From: Nitrosopumilaceae archaeon
Lineage (GTDB): Archaea; Thermoproteota; Nitrososphaeria; Nitrososphaerales; Nitrosopumilaceae
Assembly: GCA_024644385.1 (NCBI GenBank)
Contig: JAHELB010000004.1
Coordinates: 1-61,413, forward strand
DNA: 61,413 nt
Reading direction: 5' to 3'
A program made the position numbers and the translations under genes. This document shows positions 26,009 to 34,189 of this stretch, piece after piece. Under the pieces are notes generated by a model that saw nothing but the letters and a program-made list of their open reading frames with translations, was not told the origin of the DNA and did not search any database. The stretch's first letter is position 1. Each line of letters begins with the position of its first letter.

Positions 26009-28688
26009 TTTCCGGTACCCCTAAAACCATTGATTTTGCTTTTTCAATTGCCTCATCTTTTTTAGACGTGTCTTTCCCTCCTCCTTGAGCAAAATTGGAA
26101 TCCCCTCCACCTGAGCCGCCTAAAATATTTGCAATTTCCTTTGCGATTTTACTTGCGTTTCTACCAGATGTCCTTCCAGAATATACCACTATTCGAATTG
26201 TTGATCCTGCCTCAAAAATTCCACAATAGGCTGCTGTTGGTTCCTGATTAACTAATTTCTTACCAAAATTAATGTGAAAAAACTCATCATATTGATCATT
26301 TGAGGTAAAGCACAACTTTCCCTTGACCTCGATATCGCTTAGATTTTCCACATTTCCAGAAGAAATTTGGTCTAACAACAAAGGTATTCTCTCTCTCGAT
26401 TTTTGCTTTTTTTCGTCCCTCTCTTTTTCTATCGTTTTCTTTTGTGATGATATCTTTTTTTGTTTTTCCCTTTCATCCTCTTGATTTTCCAAATAATCAA
26501 ATGCCTTTTGACCAGATACAAATTCTAATCTAACAACCCCATCTTGAATTCTTTTTGTTTTGGTCAGTTTGATTAATTCAATTTCTCCCGTGTTTTTCAC
26601 ATGTGTACCACCACACGCTTCAATATCTTTATCTTCTATGGATACTATTCTAACTGCTTTAACTGGTACCACGCCACCTTGATAAATCCTAAACCCATAC
26701 TTTTGTTCTGCTGTTCCGCGATCGAAGTATTCAATTTTCACTGGATAGTTTTGTTTTACCATGTTATTGGCTGTATCTTCAATTTGTTTTATTTGTGAAT
26801 CAGTCAATGATGAATGATGAGTTATGTCAAGTCTTGCATGATCATCCTCTTTGAACGCAGAATGTTGCCATACCCATGATCCTAAAATCTCACGTGATGA
26901 TGCATTCAGTATATGGGTGCTAGTATGATTTTTTGTAATATTTATTCTCCTTGCTGCATCAACTTTGCATAAAACCATCTCGCCCTCTCTTGGCACTCCT
27001 CCCTTTAGTTTGTGGACTATAATATTGGCATGTTTGTCCACATCAATTACTTTGAAATTTGCTATTGTTCCATGATCTGGTTCTTGTCCACCACCACGGG
27101 CATAAAACGAAGTTCGATCTAGGACTACATAATCTGCAAAAGTTTTGATTACTTTGGCGTCAAATTCCATCGGGTCTTCTTTGTAAAATAAAGCATTTGT
27201 TTCGGGAAGTCCTTCAAGCGGAAATTTCTCAACATCTTTTTTCTTTTCAGACTGATGTAGTTCTGACAACTGGGAATAGAAATTAGATGGGATTTCGGAA
27301 ATAGCGTTGACTTCTTTGAGATAGTCTGGAGTTATTCCATCTGACTCGTAAAGTGTAATTAACTCCTTTACCGTCGGGGGTTTTCCTTTTGAACTAATTT
27401 TTTCTGCAATTTTTTTCATTCTTATCTTTGATTCTTCGTATCTTTGGGATTCTATCTGGAGAATTGTTTTGACATCTTCCCGTTTTTCGTCAAGTTCAGG
27501 ATAGGTTTCTTTGAGATAATCTATGTGATTATCTATTAATTCTTCAATATCCAACTTTAACTTCAATCTATTTTTTGTTCCAATGATCCGACGGAGAATA
27601 ATTCGTAGATTGTATCCTCCTCCAACATTACTTGGGAGGGCACCATCCGCAATTGCAAAAATCAAGGTCCGTAAATGATCCTCAATCAGGTAAATTCCTT
27701 CTGAGGGGATTATCATTCGGTTTAATTGATCATCTGTTACTCCAGCTTTTTTTACGGCATGACGTCTTACATCATTTAAATCGCCAAAACTCTCTAGAGC
27801 TTTTGCAATTTCTATAAAATATTTTCTCCTAATTTTTGAATCTAGATCAACCCCAATTGTCTCAAATAATTTTTTATTGATTGGACCAAAACAACAATCA
27901 TAAGCAGTGGGGGTTCCCATCGTAATCCAGGAAAATCTTTCGAGTCCAGCTCCCATATCGATAATCCTTTGGTCAAGGGTGGTGTGTTTCCCAAGCTCTC
28001 CTTGAAATTCCGTAAACACTGCATTTCCAAGTTCTAATCCCTGTACAAAATATTCTAGCGAGGGTCCAAAAGAACCGCCACCGGCCCATACATCTTCGAC
28101 AAAAATCACTTCTTCCTTTTTAATTCCAAATTGATCTGTTAACAATCTAAAATCTAAATCAATACATTCGTCCTTCCAATATCCTTCAGAATCTGGTATT
28201 GAATGCTGACCAATCATACAGAAACTTGAAAAATGCCTTCCTGTTACCCCAACATTTTCCAAATCCTTGAATCGAAGACAGGTCTGTGGAACTACTAGCG
28301 GATTGGAAGGAAACTCAAAAACTACTTTGGACCCCATAACTCTTTGAAAATCAACTACAGAGGCAATCGTAAAATAAAGATCATCTCGCCACCTGCAAAC
28401 AACGGGATATCTAGATACAGAAGTATGACCATTTTTTACAAAAAACGATTCTACCTCCTTCCAGGATTGAGTATAATCAAATCTCTTTGCAGTCGGGGGA
28501 TCTCCAATGAATGAATACGTATCTTCTCCATCGTCTGGGCACAAATCTCTGTCCGAATTTAATGTCCAAAAATACCGCTTACACTTTAGGCATGATTTTC
28601 GGATGAATCCCTGTTCCTCAAACAATTTTACCTCATAATGTTTACTAGGCTCAGAGGAGAATTCACTTAAAATCTCTTTTTTATCCAA
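25998..28688 (-). CDS. alaS: Alanyl-tRNA synthetase
   Basis: Class II synthetase, 896 aa, archaeal type with an N-terminal extension (CLKCKRYFWTLNSDRDLCPDD, Cys pairs) ahead of the catalytic core. Motifs: RDDLYFTIASVVDFQR and LEYFVQGLELGNAVF in the core, and the editing domain zinc site NHTSTHILNA (HxxxH) and ACGGTHVKNTGEI (CxxxH). The C-terminal dimerisation part ends with the glycine-rich LGGSGGGDSNFAQGGGKD typical of AlaS. The start is TTG 28688. It leads the alaS-leuS operon; the spacer ahead of it is about 500 bp. Confidence 0.97.
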   Translation of the reverse strand: MDKKEILSEFSSEPSKHYEVKLFEEQGFIRKSCLKCKRYFWTLNSDRDLCPDDGEDTYSFIGDPPTAKRFDYTQSWKEVESFFVKNGHTSVSRYPVVCRWRDDLYFTIASVVDFQRVMGSKVVFEFPSNPLVVPQTCLRFKDLENVGVTGRHFSSFCMIGQHSIPDSEGYWKDECIDLDFRLLTDQFGIKKEEVIFVEDVWAGGGSFGPSLEYFVQGLELGNAVFTEFQGELGKHTTLDQRIIDMGAGLERFSWITMGTPTAYDCCFGPINKKLFETIGVDLDSKIRRKYFIEIAKALESFGDLNDVRRHAVKKAGVTDDQLNRMIIPSEGIYLIEDHLRTLIFAIADGALPSNVGGGYNLRIILRRIIGTKNRLKLKLDIEELIDNHIDYLKETYPELDEKREDVKTILQIESQRYEESKIRMKKIAEKISSKGKPPTVKELITLYESDGITPDYLKEVNAISEIPSNFYSQLSELHQSEKKKDVEKFPLEGLPETNALFYKEDPMEFDAKVIKTFADYVVLDRTSFYARGGGQEPDHGTIANFKVIDVDKHANIIVHKLKGGVPREGEMVLCKVDAARRINITKNHTSTHILNASSREILGSWVWQHSAFKEDDHARLDITHHSSLTDSQIKQIEDTANNMVKQNYPVKIEYFDRGTAEQKYGFRIYQGGVVPVKAVRIVSIEDKDIEACGGTHVKNTGEIELIKLTKTKRIQDGVVRLEFVSGQKAFDYLENQEDEREKQKKISSQKKTIEKERDEKKQKSRERIPLLLDQISSGNVENLSDIEVKGKLCFTSNDQYDEFFHINFGKKLVNQEPTAAYCGIFEAGSTIRIVVYSGRTSGRNASKIAKEIANILGGSGGGDSNFAQGGGKDTSKKDEAIEKAKSMVLGVPENDN

Positions 28689-29196
28689 CGCAGTGCCTGC
28701 AAAGCCCTGATATTAAGAATTAGCGATATATGCAAATCTCTAACCAGAGATGTCTTTTGAAAGCACTTCTTGTTTCTTATGTTATATTCAGAGTATTACA
28801 TTATATGGAATTAGAAGAACATGTGTATGGGAATCACCAAGAAAACACCGATTTTGAAAAATTCATGAAACATGTTGCCTTTAATCAAAGATAACCAAAA
28901 TTAAAGTAATATAATATTGATTAATTGCAATTGGGGAATTACTTCTTTCTGATAGGGTATTTGAGCTGAAAAACACAAGGAAAATTCCTCTCAAAAATTG
29001 TTAAATTTTCGTGTTTCCTCCTCATTTTAAATTTTCATAGGTTTAAATGGCTACTCTAGTAATTTGAGTAAATTATAATTTTTAATTTTACATTCAAATT
29101 TTTCAAGAAGAAATTAAAAATTTTAACAAATAATGGATCTTCCGTTTGTTAGTCAGCAAATGATACATTAAATACAATATCTGCTCCACTCTAGAC
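28689..29196. other. Intergenic spacer of about 510 bp, divergent alaS / hypothetical
   Basis: AT-rich spacer with promoters for alaS (minus) and the 29197 gene (plus, TATA-like cattaaatac at 29165-29174). It contains a possible 29-codon ORF at 28805-28894 and a hairpin-prone stretch near 28967-29018 (AAACAC ... GTGTTT enclosing AGGAAAATTCCT). I recognise no known RNA family in it. Confidence 0.6.
28805..28894 (+). CDS. Possible 29-aa small protein
   Basis: A short ORF from ATG 28805 to TAA 28894, coding MELEEHVYGNHQENTDFEKF and nine more residues. It is acidic with three histidines. A TATA-like gttatattc (about 28780-28788) sits about 21 nt ahead, slightly short for a leaderless start. No ribosome binding site. 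It could be chance; kept only because the spacer is otherwise unexplained and codon usage looks coding-like. Confidence 0.22.
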   Translation: MELEEHVYGNHQENTDFEKFMKHVAFNQR

Positions 29197-29706
29197 GTGT
29201 TTGGAAAAAAACCTCAGATTAAGGAAGGAATACATGTATTCTCTGTAAAAAAAAATGGAGAATTTAACGACTTTATTTTTGGGGTGGTGACTGGCATTAA
29301 AGGTAGAAAAGTGGGTGTGAATGGAATAATCATAAATCCTGTAGGCTTAAAAAATAAGATATCTCAGGGCAAAACTGGTGAGAGATCTTTGGAAATTTTA
29401 AAAAATCCCACACCAGATAATATTATTTTGGCCATGGTTTACAGAGTAGAGCATGAGAATTTTGCCGAAGTTTTAGATTTAGATCAAGATAAATGTGATT
29501 TGATTCCACCTAGAGTTTATGCTACTGTAGATGGATGGATTCGAGAGTCTCTACCCGAACTGGTTAACAATGTCTTGTCTCTACCAGATGGCCTAGAAAA
29601 GGAACAAGCCAAACGAGTTTTACGACAAAAGGCCGATTCTCTTGTAGATAAAAACCTTAAAAGAACTTTATATTCAATATCTAGAAGTCTCAAAATACTA
29701 AACTAG
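29197..29706 (+). CDS. Hypothetical conserved protein
   Basis: 169-aa soluble protein, no domain recognised. N-terminal half is beta-rich with glycine turns (GIHVFSVKKNGEFNDFIFGVVTGIKGRKVGVNG), the C-terminal half is helical and basic (LEKEQAKRVLRQKADSLVDKNLKRTLYSISRSLKIL). The start is GTG 29197. It ends 60 bp before the L12 gene in the same direction but L12 has its own promoter. Probably lineage-specific to thaumarchaea; function unknown. Confidence 0.6.
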   Translation: MFGKKPQIKEGIHVFSVKKNGEFNDFIFGVVTGIKGRKVGVNGIIINPVGLKNKISQGKTGERSLEILKNPTPDNIILAMVYRVEHENFAEVLDLDQDKCDLIPPRVYATVDGWIRESLPELVNNVLSLPDGLEKEQAKRVLRQKADSLVDKNLKRTLYSISRSLKILN

Positions 29707-29730
29707 GTTTTACCAAGCAAAAACCTCCAT

Positions 29731-29740
29731 AGTTTTATAT
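29731..29740 (+). promoter_or_regulatory. TATA box of the L12 gene
   Basis: ttttatatta ends 26 nt before the ATG at 29766. That spacing fits a leaderless start at 29766 and argues against the in-frame ATG at 29742, which would lie almost inside the TATA box and upstream of any transcript start. Confidence 0.7.
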
Positions 29741-29765
29741 TATGCCCAAGAATATTTTTGGTACA

Positions 29766-30065
29766 ATGGAATATGTTTACGCTGCTTTGCTACTTCACAA
29801 GCTCAAAAAGGAAGTAAATGAGGCAAACATTAGTTCAGTAGTAAAGGCATCTGGTGCAGAAGTTAATGATGCGCAAGTAAAAGCTATGGTTGCAGCCCTG
29901 GCTGATATAAATATTGAAGATGCAATTAAAGCCGCCCCAGTAGCTGTTGCAGCAGCAGCTCCAGCCGCAGAGCCCGCAGGTGAAGCAAAGAAAGAAGAAA
30001 AACCAAAAGACGATGGTAAAACAGAAGAAGCTGCCATGGAAGGATTATCCTCACTATTTGGCTAG
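29766..30065 (+). CDS. rpl12: Ribosomal protein L12 / P1 (stalk)
   Basis: Archaeal P1-type stalk protein, 99 aa. N-terminal dimerisation domain MEYVYAALLLHKLKKEV, an Ala/Pro hinge (AAPVAVAAAAPAAEPAG), a charged linker, and the C-terminal GTPase-recruiting peptide MEGLSSLFG. The start is set to ATG 29766, where archaeal P1 normally begins, supported by the TATA box 26 nt upstream. In most archaea it is in one operon after L11-L1-L10; here it stands alone on the opposite strand, about 0.7 kb from L10, showing that the stalk operon has been rearranged. Confidence 0.94.
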   Translation: MEYVYAALLLHKLKKEVNEANISSVVKASGAEVNDAQVKAMVAALADINIEDAIKAAPVAVAAAAPAAEPAGEAKKEEKPKDDGKTEEAAMEGLSSLFG

Positions 30066-30143
30066 ATCAATTATTTTTTTCCAAATTTAATTTTAAACTT
30101 TTTTCATCAATCTTAAGTAGCAATAGTTACTCCTTGATCATAA

Positions 30144-30782
30144 TTGATTGATTTTTCAATTCCGTCTGAAGTTTTCATTTATGTGTTAGATCTTTTTGGA
30201 ACGATGGCATTTGCCGTAACTGGTGCTTTCAAAGCTATTGAACATAAATCTGATTTGGTAGGAATTATTCTTCTTGCGACCATAACTGGAGTTGCAGGTG
30301 GAACAATTCGAGATGTGGTTATGGGGCAATTTCCCAATTCGATCTCTGATCCAACATACGTGATAATTACAGTCGCATCCGGGTTTAGTATTTTCTTTTT
30401 ATACTCCAGATTGAAAAAACATTGGAATTTATTTTTGAAGTTTGATGCTTTTGGTTTAGGCATATTTACAATAATTGGAGGAACATTTGCTTACAATTTA
30501 TTTGGAATTAATTTTTTGGCGATAATATTTGCAGGAATATTAACGGCTGTCGGAGGCGGCATTTTAAGGGACGTGTTTGTAAATCAAATCCCAATTGTCT
30601 TTGTTAAGGAACTATATATCACTGCGAGTTTTATTGGAATTTTTGTTTTTTATTTAATTTTGTATTTTGGAGGGGAACTATACCTTGCCACAATTGTTGG
30701 CATTGTAATATCTACCGGAGTACGTCTAACTGCAATGAAATATAATTGGAACTTACCACAAGTAAGGGGAAAACTAGATTAG
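30144..30782 (+). CDS. TRIC / UPF0126-family membrane protein
   Basis: 212-aa integral membrane protein with about seven hydrophobic helices and the internal duplicated glycine motifs of the prokaryotic trimeric intracellular cation (TRIC) channel family: GVAGGTIRDVVMGQFP near residue 50 and AVGGGILRDVFVNQIP near 135. Structural work on bacterial and archaeal members shows homotrimeric cation-permeable channels; ion choice here is unknown. The start is taken as TTG 30144; other TTGs nearby are possible. Converges with L10, overlapping by 4 bp at the stop codons. Confidence 0.85.
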   Translation: MIDFSIPSEVFIYVLDLFGTMAFAVTGAFKAIEHKSDLVGIILLATITGVAGGTIRDVVMGQFPNSISDPTYVIITVASGFSIFFLYSRLKKHWNLFLKFDAFGLGIFTIIGGTFAYNLFGINFLAIIFAGILTAVGGGILRDVFVNQIPIVFVKELYITASFIGIFVFYLILYFGGELYLATIVGIVISTGVRLTAMKYNWNLPQVRGKLD

Positions 30783-31645
30783 GATGGGGTGTAGTTTTTT
30801 GCTTGGCTTGCTAGAGATTTAGCTTGGGAATCAGCTTTTTGCAAAATTTGTTCCTTGGTTTCATCTGTCATAAAACCCGATTCCGTGGAAACCGAACGTG
30901 CAGATTGTGCTGCTTTACTTAGTATTTGAATTATGTTTTCTGGAGTAACGTAAGCAGCCTCAATTGATAAGGATACTGCTTGTTGATGGGCCTGAATAAA
31001 TTCATCTTTAATTTTTGCAATGTCTATTACCATTTCCTCTTGGGAATACATCAACCCTTCTTCCAAAGCAGAATAAAGTGAAATTCCAGCCTCAACTGGT
31101 TTAATGTCAAGTTTTCCTAAAAGTGGTGCTAATTTTTCATTTATTATTTCTCCCTTTTTTACTGGAATTGTTTCTTTTGATATCCATATTGTCCCTTGAT
31201 CAATTTTGGTTGGAATCTTTGCCTCCTTAAATTCTGTTAGCATAGGACCAGGAGCAATCCCGGTATTTTTTTCAGGAACTATGATGTCTATACTTGAAAT
31301 GTCGCCACCTCGTGCAGCCAACATTATTTTGTTTTTTGCCAGGAGAACATTGAGCTTGAACGGAGACATATTTGTAAACATAAAAAGGCATTGACCTGTT
31401 AATCCTCCAATCATCTCTTTAATTCCTGGAAGTTCAATTTTCGCCAGGGCTTTTTGAGCTACTTTATCTTTAATGCTGACAAATTCTACTTCTCCTTTGA
31501 GCTTTTTTCTTAAAGGAAGAATTTGTGATGCCCTAACTTTTGTCATTTTGACTAGGGCTAAAACTTTGTACTGTTTTGGAAGATCTTGTAACTGTTGATA
31601 CATCTGAGATTTTCTTTCAGGATAAACAGTTCTATTTTCATGCAT
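30779..31645 (-). CDS. rpl10: Ribosomal protein L10 / P0 (uL10)
   Basis: Stalk base protein, 288 aa, binding rRNA with its N-terminal domain (LVKMTKVRASQILPLRKKLKG; GLTGQCLFMFTNMSPFKL) and P1 dimers with its C-terminal spine. The insertion domain of archaeal P0 is present (ALEEGLMYSQEEMVIDIAKI). The C-terminus ends ASQAKNYTPS and lacks the acidic, GLFG/GLGALF-type tail that many archaeal and eukaryal P0 proteins share with P1. Its ATG overlaps the end of L1 by 8 bp, so L1 and L10 are cotranscribed. Confidence 0.94.
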   Translation of the reverse strand: MHENRTVYPERKSQMYQQLQDLPKQYKVLALVKMTKVRASQILPLRKKLKGEVEFVSIKDKVAQKALAKIELPGIKEMIGGLTGQCLFMFTNMSPFKLNVLLAKNKIMLAARGGDISSIDIIVPEKNTGIAPGPMLTEFKEAKIPTKIDQGTIWISKETIPVKKGEIINEKLAPLLGKLDIKPVEAGISLYSALEEGLMYSQEEMVIDIAKIKDEFIQAHQQAVSLSIEAAYVTPENIIQILSKAAQSARSVSTESGFMTDETKEQILQKADSQAKSLASQAKNYTPS

Positions 31646-32300
31646 ACTTTTTCTTTGCCTCTTGTGCTTGTTTTGTTGGTTTACCCATTGTAGTTTTAAT
31701 CATAATTCTTTTAATGTTCTTTTCACCATTTGGCAATTTCTTTTCTACAGCATTAACAATGGCGTGTGCATTAATCGCTAAATCGTTATCATCCATCGTT
31801 TCATCTCCAAATTTACATGATAAGGATAATGAACTTCTCACTCTAACCTTAATTGATGATCTAAATCTTTGCAAAAAGGATTCTATTGGAGCATCATAAG
31901 GAACTGGAACTGGCATTTTTCCTCTGGGACCTAAAAGCTGACCAAGGACCTTACCTACCACTGGCATAATTTTGGTATCTGCCAAAAAGAAATCATATTT
32001 GTTTATGAATTTTCTAGATTCTCTTTTATTGGCTGCAAACTTATCCAGATCTTCGGTGCCTATAACAGCATCAGCTTTTGCAGCTTTTGCCTTCACACTC
32101 ATATCACCTGTTGCCATTACACATACTGCTGCAGGGGAACTAGTCTTTGGAAGTTGAACCACCTCATTTAGGGCAAATCCCTTTTTTACATCAATATCTT
32201 TGAAAGTGATAATAATTTCTAAAGCTTGTTTGAATTTTCTCTGTTTAGAATTTTCTTTCACTTTTTTTATCATCTCAGCTAACTGTTTCTCGGTAATCAT
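31638..32300 (-). CDS. rpl1: Ribosomal protein L1 (uL1)
   Basis: Large-subunit L1-stalk protein, 220 aa. Hallmarks: DTKIMPVVGKVLGQLLGPRGKMPVPVP and the start of domain I (QLAEMIKKVKE). In archaea L1 also binds its own mRNA as a repressor; I did not find a clear mimic of the 23S site near the start. ATG 32300 is preferred to ATG 32309 because the TATA-like ttttaagta element on the minus strand (about 32324-32333) lies 28 nt upstream. It heads the L1-L10 operon; a Lrp-type regulator diverges from it across a spacer of about 150 bp. Confidence 0.95.
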   Translation of the reverse strand: MITEKQLAEMIKKVKENSKQRKFKQALEIIITFKDIDVKKGFALNEVVQLPKTSSPAAVCVMATGDMSVKAKAAKADAVIGTEDLDKFAANKRESRKFINKYDFFLADTKIMPVVGKVLGQLLGPRGKMPVPVPYDAPIESFLQRFRSSIKVRVRSSLSLSCKFGDETMDDNDLAINAHAIVNAVEKKLPNGEKNIKRIMIKTTMGKPTKQAQEAKKKYA

Positions 32301-32458
32301 TACGAACATTTTCGAGAAAGCCTACTTAAAATCGTTTAGTGGGTTGATTGTTGGTTTAATATCAAAACCTAAAAATTTTCACGTTTTGTGAGAGATATTT
32401 GTAATTTCATAGCCAAAATCTCCCTAAACTTACATTTATTAAATCTCTTGAAAGATTT

Positions 32459-32923
32459 TTGAACACATTGCATAGATTTGATGAACTTGACATGAATTTA
32501 CTTTTTGAACTTACATTGGATGGTTCAATTTCGGTCCCCGCACTTTCAAAAAAACTAGACATAAACGCCTCGGTTCTTTACAGCAGAATTAAACGTCTAA
32601 TAAAGAAAAAACTAATTAAAAAATTCACCATCGTCATTGATGATTCTCTTTTGGGAATTGCAGTAAAGGCATCCGTAGGAATTAACCGGGATCCAAAATT
32701 AAAAGACTCTATAATGAAAAAACTTCTCACTACCCCAGAGGTTGTTTCAATATCAGAAGTCACAGGACGATTTGATATGCTAATCAAAGTATATGCTGAA
32801 AACCTTGAAGAATTACATTCAATAGTAATTGAGAAAATCGGAAAAATCGAAGGAATTCAAAACACTGAAACTTTTGTGGAATTACAAAGAACTGATAAGG
32901 ATCCTGTTTATTTGACTAAATAA
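32459..32923 (+). CDS. Lrp/AsnC-family transcriptional regulator
   Basis: 154-aa regulator. N-terminal winged HTH (residues about 9-60: FDELDMNLLFELTLDGSISV, then ALSKKLDINASVLYSRIKRL) and a C-terminal RAM/ligand-binding alpha-beta domain (VVSISEVTGRFDMLIKVYAENLEELHSIV). Such proteins form octamers and sense amino acids. The position between L1 and L11, in the opposite direction, is unusual for a ribosomal cluster. The start is a TTG (32459 or 32468); the TATA-like tttattaaat at 32434-32443 better fits 32468. Convergent with L11, one base apart. Confidence 0.88.
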   Translation: MNTLHRFDELDMNLLFELTLDGSISVPALSKKLDINASVLYSRIKRLIKKKLIKKFTIVIDDSLLGIAVKASVGINRDPKLKDSIMKKLLTTPEVVSISEVTGRFDMLIKVYAENLEELHSIVIEKIGKIEGIQNTETFVELQRTDKDPVYLTK

Positions 32924-32924
32924 T

Positions 32925-33407
32925 TTATTGAAGTTTTTCGTCCCACTTACCCTCATTGATTTCTGCAGTAATTTCTTTTGGAGTTTTTCCTTCTATTTTG
33001 ATTCCAAGACAGAGACAAGTTCCAATAATAGTTTTTGCAACTGATTTTAATGAGGAAGCATAAGATTTTTCCAGTTTAGTATTGGCTATTTTTGCAATTG
33101 AATCAATAGAAACATCTCCTACCCACTCTGTTCCTGAGGTACCTGATCCTTTTTGAATACCTGCTTCTTTAAGAACAAGCGCAGCAGCTGAAGGAATTCC
33201 AACTTCGATTTCCCATTTTTTTGTGTCGGGATCAACTGAAACTGTAACTGGGACTTTCATTCCCTCAAAATCTTTGGTTTTATCATTTATGGCATTAATC
33301 ACTTCCATAATATTGACTCCAAGTGGACCCAAGGCAGGACCTAGTGGTGGACCAGCAGATGCCTTGCCCCCAGTAACAAGTGATGATATTTTTTGTGGTT
33401 CTGCCAT
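32925..33407 (-). CDS. rpl11: Ribosomal protein L11 (uL11)
   Basis: Large-subunit protein of the GTPase-associated centre, 160 aa. The N-terminal signature GGKASAGPPLGPALGPLGVNI and the C-terminal rRNA-binding KYASSLKSVAKTIIGTCLCLGIKIEG are clear. ATG 33407 is chosen over ATG 33413 because it gives the usual MAEPQKISSLV start and has a TATA-like ggattaaatttt element about 27 nt upstream. It lies downstream of Spt5 and SecE on the same strand but appears to have its own promoter. Confidence 0.95.
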   Translation of the reverse strand: MAEPQKISSLVTGGKASAGPPLGPALGPLGVNIMEVINAINDKTKDFEGMKVPVTVSVDPDTKKWEIEVGIPSAAALVLKEAGIQKGSGTSGTEWVGDVSIDSIAKIANTKLEKSYASSLKSVAKTIIGTCLCLGIKIEGKTPKEITAEINEGKWDEKLQ

Positions 33408-33441
33408 GATCATTCGTTTAACATGAAAAATTTAATCCTTG

Positions 33442-33897
33442 CTATGACTCACTTGTCAATTTTAGATAATTTGCATCAACTGTTACAGGTAATTGATAGG
33501 AGGCATCCAACAACACTACAGTTGCTTCCTCCTTGTCCACATCTATTCGGGTTATTGTCGCCTTCATTCCCTTAAAGGGACCTCCAGTTATCTCAATGAT
33601 ATTATCCACAGCTAATTGTGAAACTGTCGATTTCTTTACAAGATATCCCTCAATATCTTTAAATTCTAATTCACCTCGAAGTTGACCTCTAATGTGTCGT
33701 ACTCCCTCAACTGCCATGTAGGCATCACTTGGATTAACCGCTTCAATAACAACATATCCTTTTAAATTATCTACAAGCAAAACTGATTGGATATTGATTT
33801 TATTTGCATTAGCTTTTGCCTCCAGCAAACGCATTACTACTTTTTCTTGACCTCCTGTGGTCCTTATTGCAAAAAGATGTGATTTTAATTCTGACAA
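33442..33897 (-). CDS. spt5: Transcription elongation factor Spt5 (NusG homologue)
   Basis: Processivity factor that clamps RNA polymerase; 151 aa with an N-terminal NGN domain (HLFAIRTTGGQEKVVMRLLEAKA ... GYVVIEAVNPSDAYMAVEGVRHIRG) and a KOW domain (ITGGPFKGMKATITRIDVDKEEATVVLLDA). The start is TTG 33897. It lies 3 bp after the SecE stop; the secE-spt5-L11 order is the standard archaeal and bacterial arrangement. Its partner Spt4 is not in the window. Confidence 0.95.
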   Translation of the reverse strand: MSELKSHLFAIRTTGGQEKVVMRLLEAKANANKINIQSVLLVDNLKGYVVIEAVNPSDAYMAVEGVRHIRGQLRGELEFKDIEGYLVKKSTVSQLAVDNIIEITGGPFKGMKATITRIDVDKEEATVVLLDASYQLPVTVDANYLKLTSES

Positions 33898-33900
33898 TTT

Positions 33901-34074
33901 TTACCTACCAAATGTTATCACTGAAAAGACAAACTGTATTGTAAATCCAATGGCACCAACTCCTGCAATTCCCAAAAGAACCAATCTAAGGTGCTGTGAA
34001 TATTCATCCCTATCTGGTTTTTTAGCCATTTTCATTGTATTTGCCATATTCTTCAAAGTCTGCTTAGGGTTCAT
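33901..34074 (-). CDS. secE: Preprotein translocase subunit SecE (Sec61 gamma)
   Basis: 57-aa membrane protein, part of the SecYE-beta channel. It begins MNPKQTLKNMANTMKMAKKP, has the amphipathic DRDEYSQHLRLVLLG hinge, then a single C-terminal membrane helix (LVLLGIAGVGAIGFTIQFVFSVITF) ending in GR. Size, one-helix layout and position directly before spt5 identify it; the pattern KP.R.EY is typical of archaeal SecE. Stop TAA lies 3 bp ahead of the spt5 start. Its channel partner secY is at 45.5-46.9 kb. Confidence 0.92.
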   Translation of the reverse strand: MNPKQTLKNMANTMKMAKKPDRDEYSQHLRLVLLGIAGVGAIGFTIQFVFSVITFGR

Positions 34075-34189
34075 TGCCAGAAATAAATCCGATGTCCTTA
34101 TATTCTTATTCCAAGAAAAGCATTAAATTTTCCTAGGTTAGTACTAGCAAATTTTTTTATTTACAGGTGAAGTTACTCAAAATTGTCTC

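Noticed and set aside
29742-29765. Longer L12 reading from ATG 29742
   Set aside because: That ATG abuts the TATA box and would be upstream of the transcript start; homologues start at MEYVYAALLLH.
33857-34126. 89-codon plus-strand ORF
   Set aside because: Antisense to secE and the spt5 start; secE has the expected composition, neighbours and spacing.
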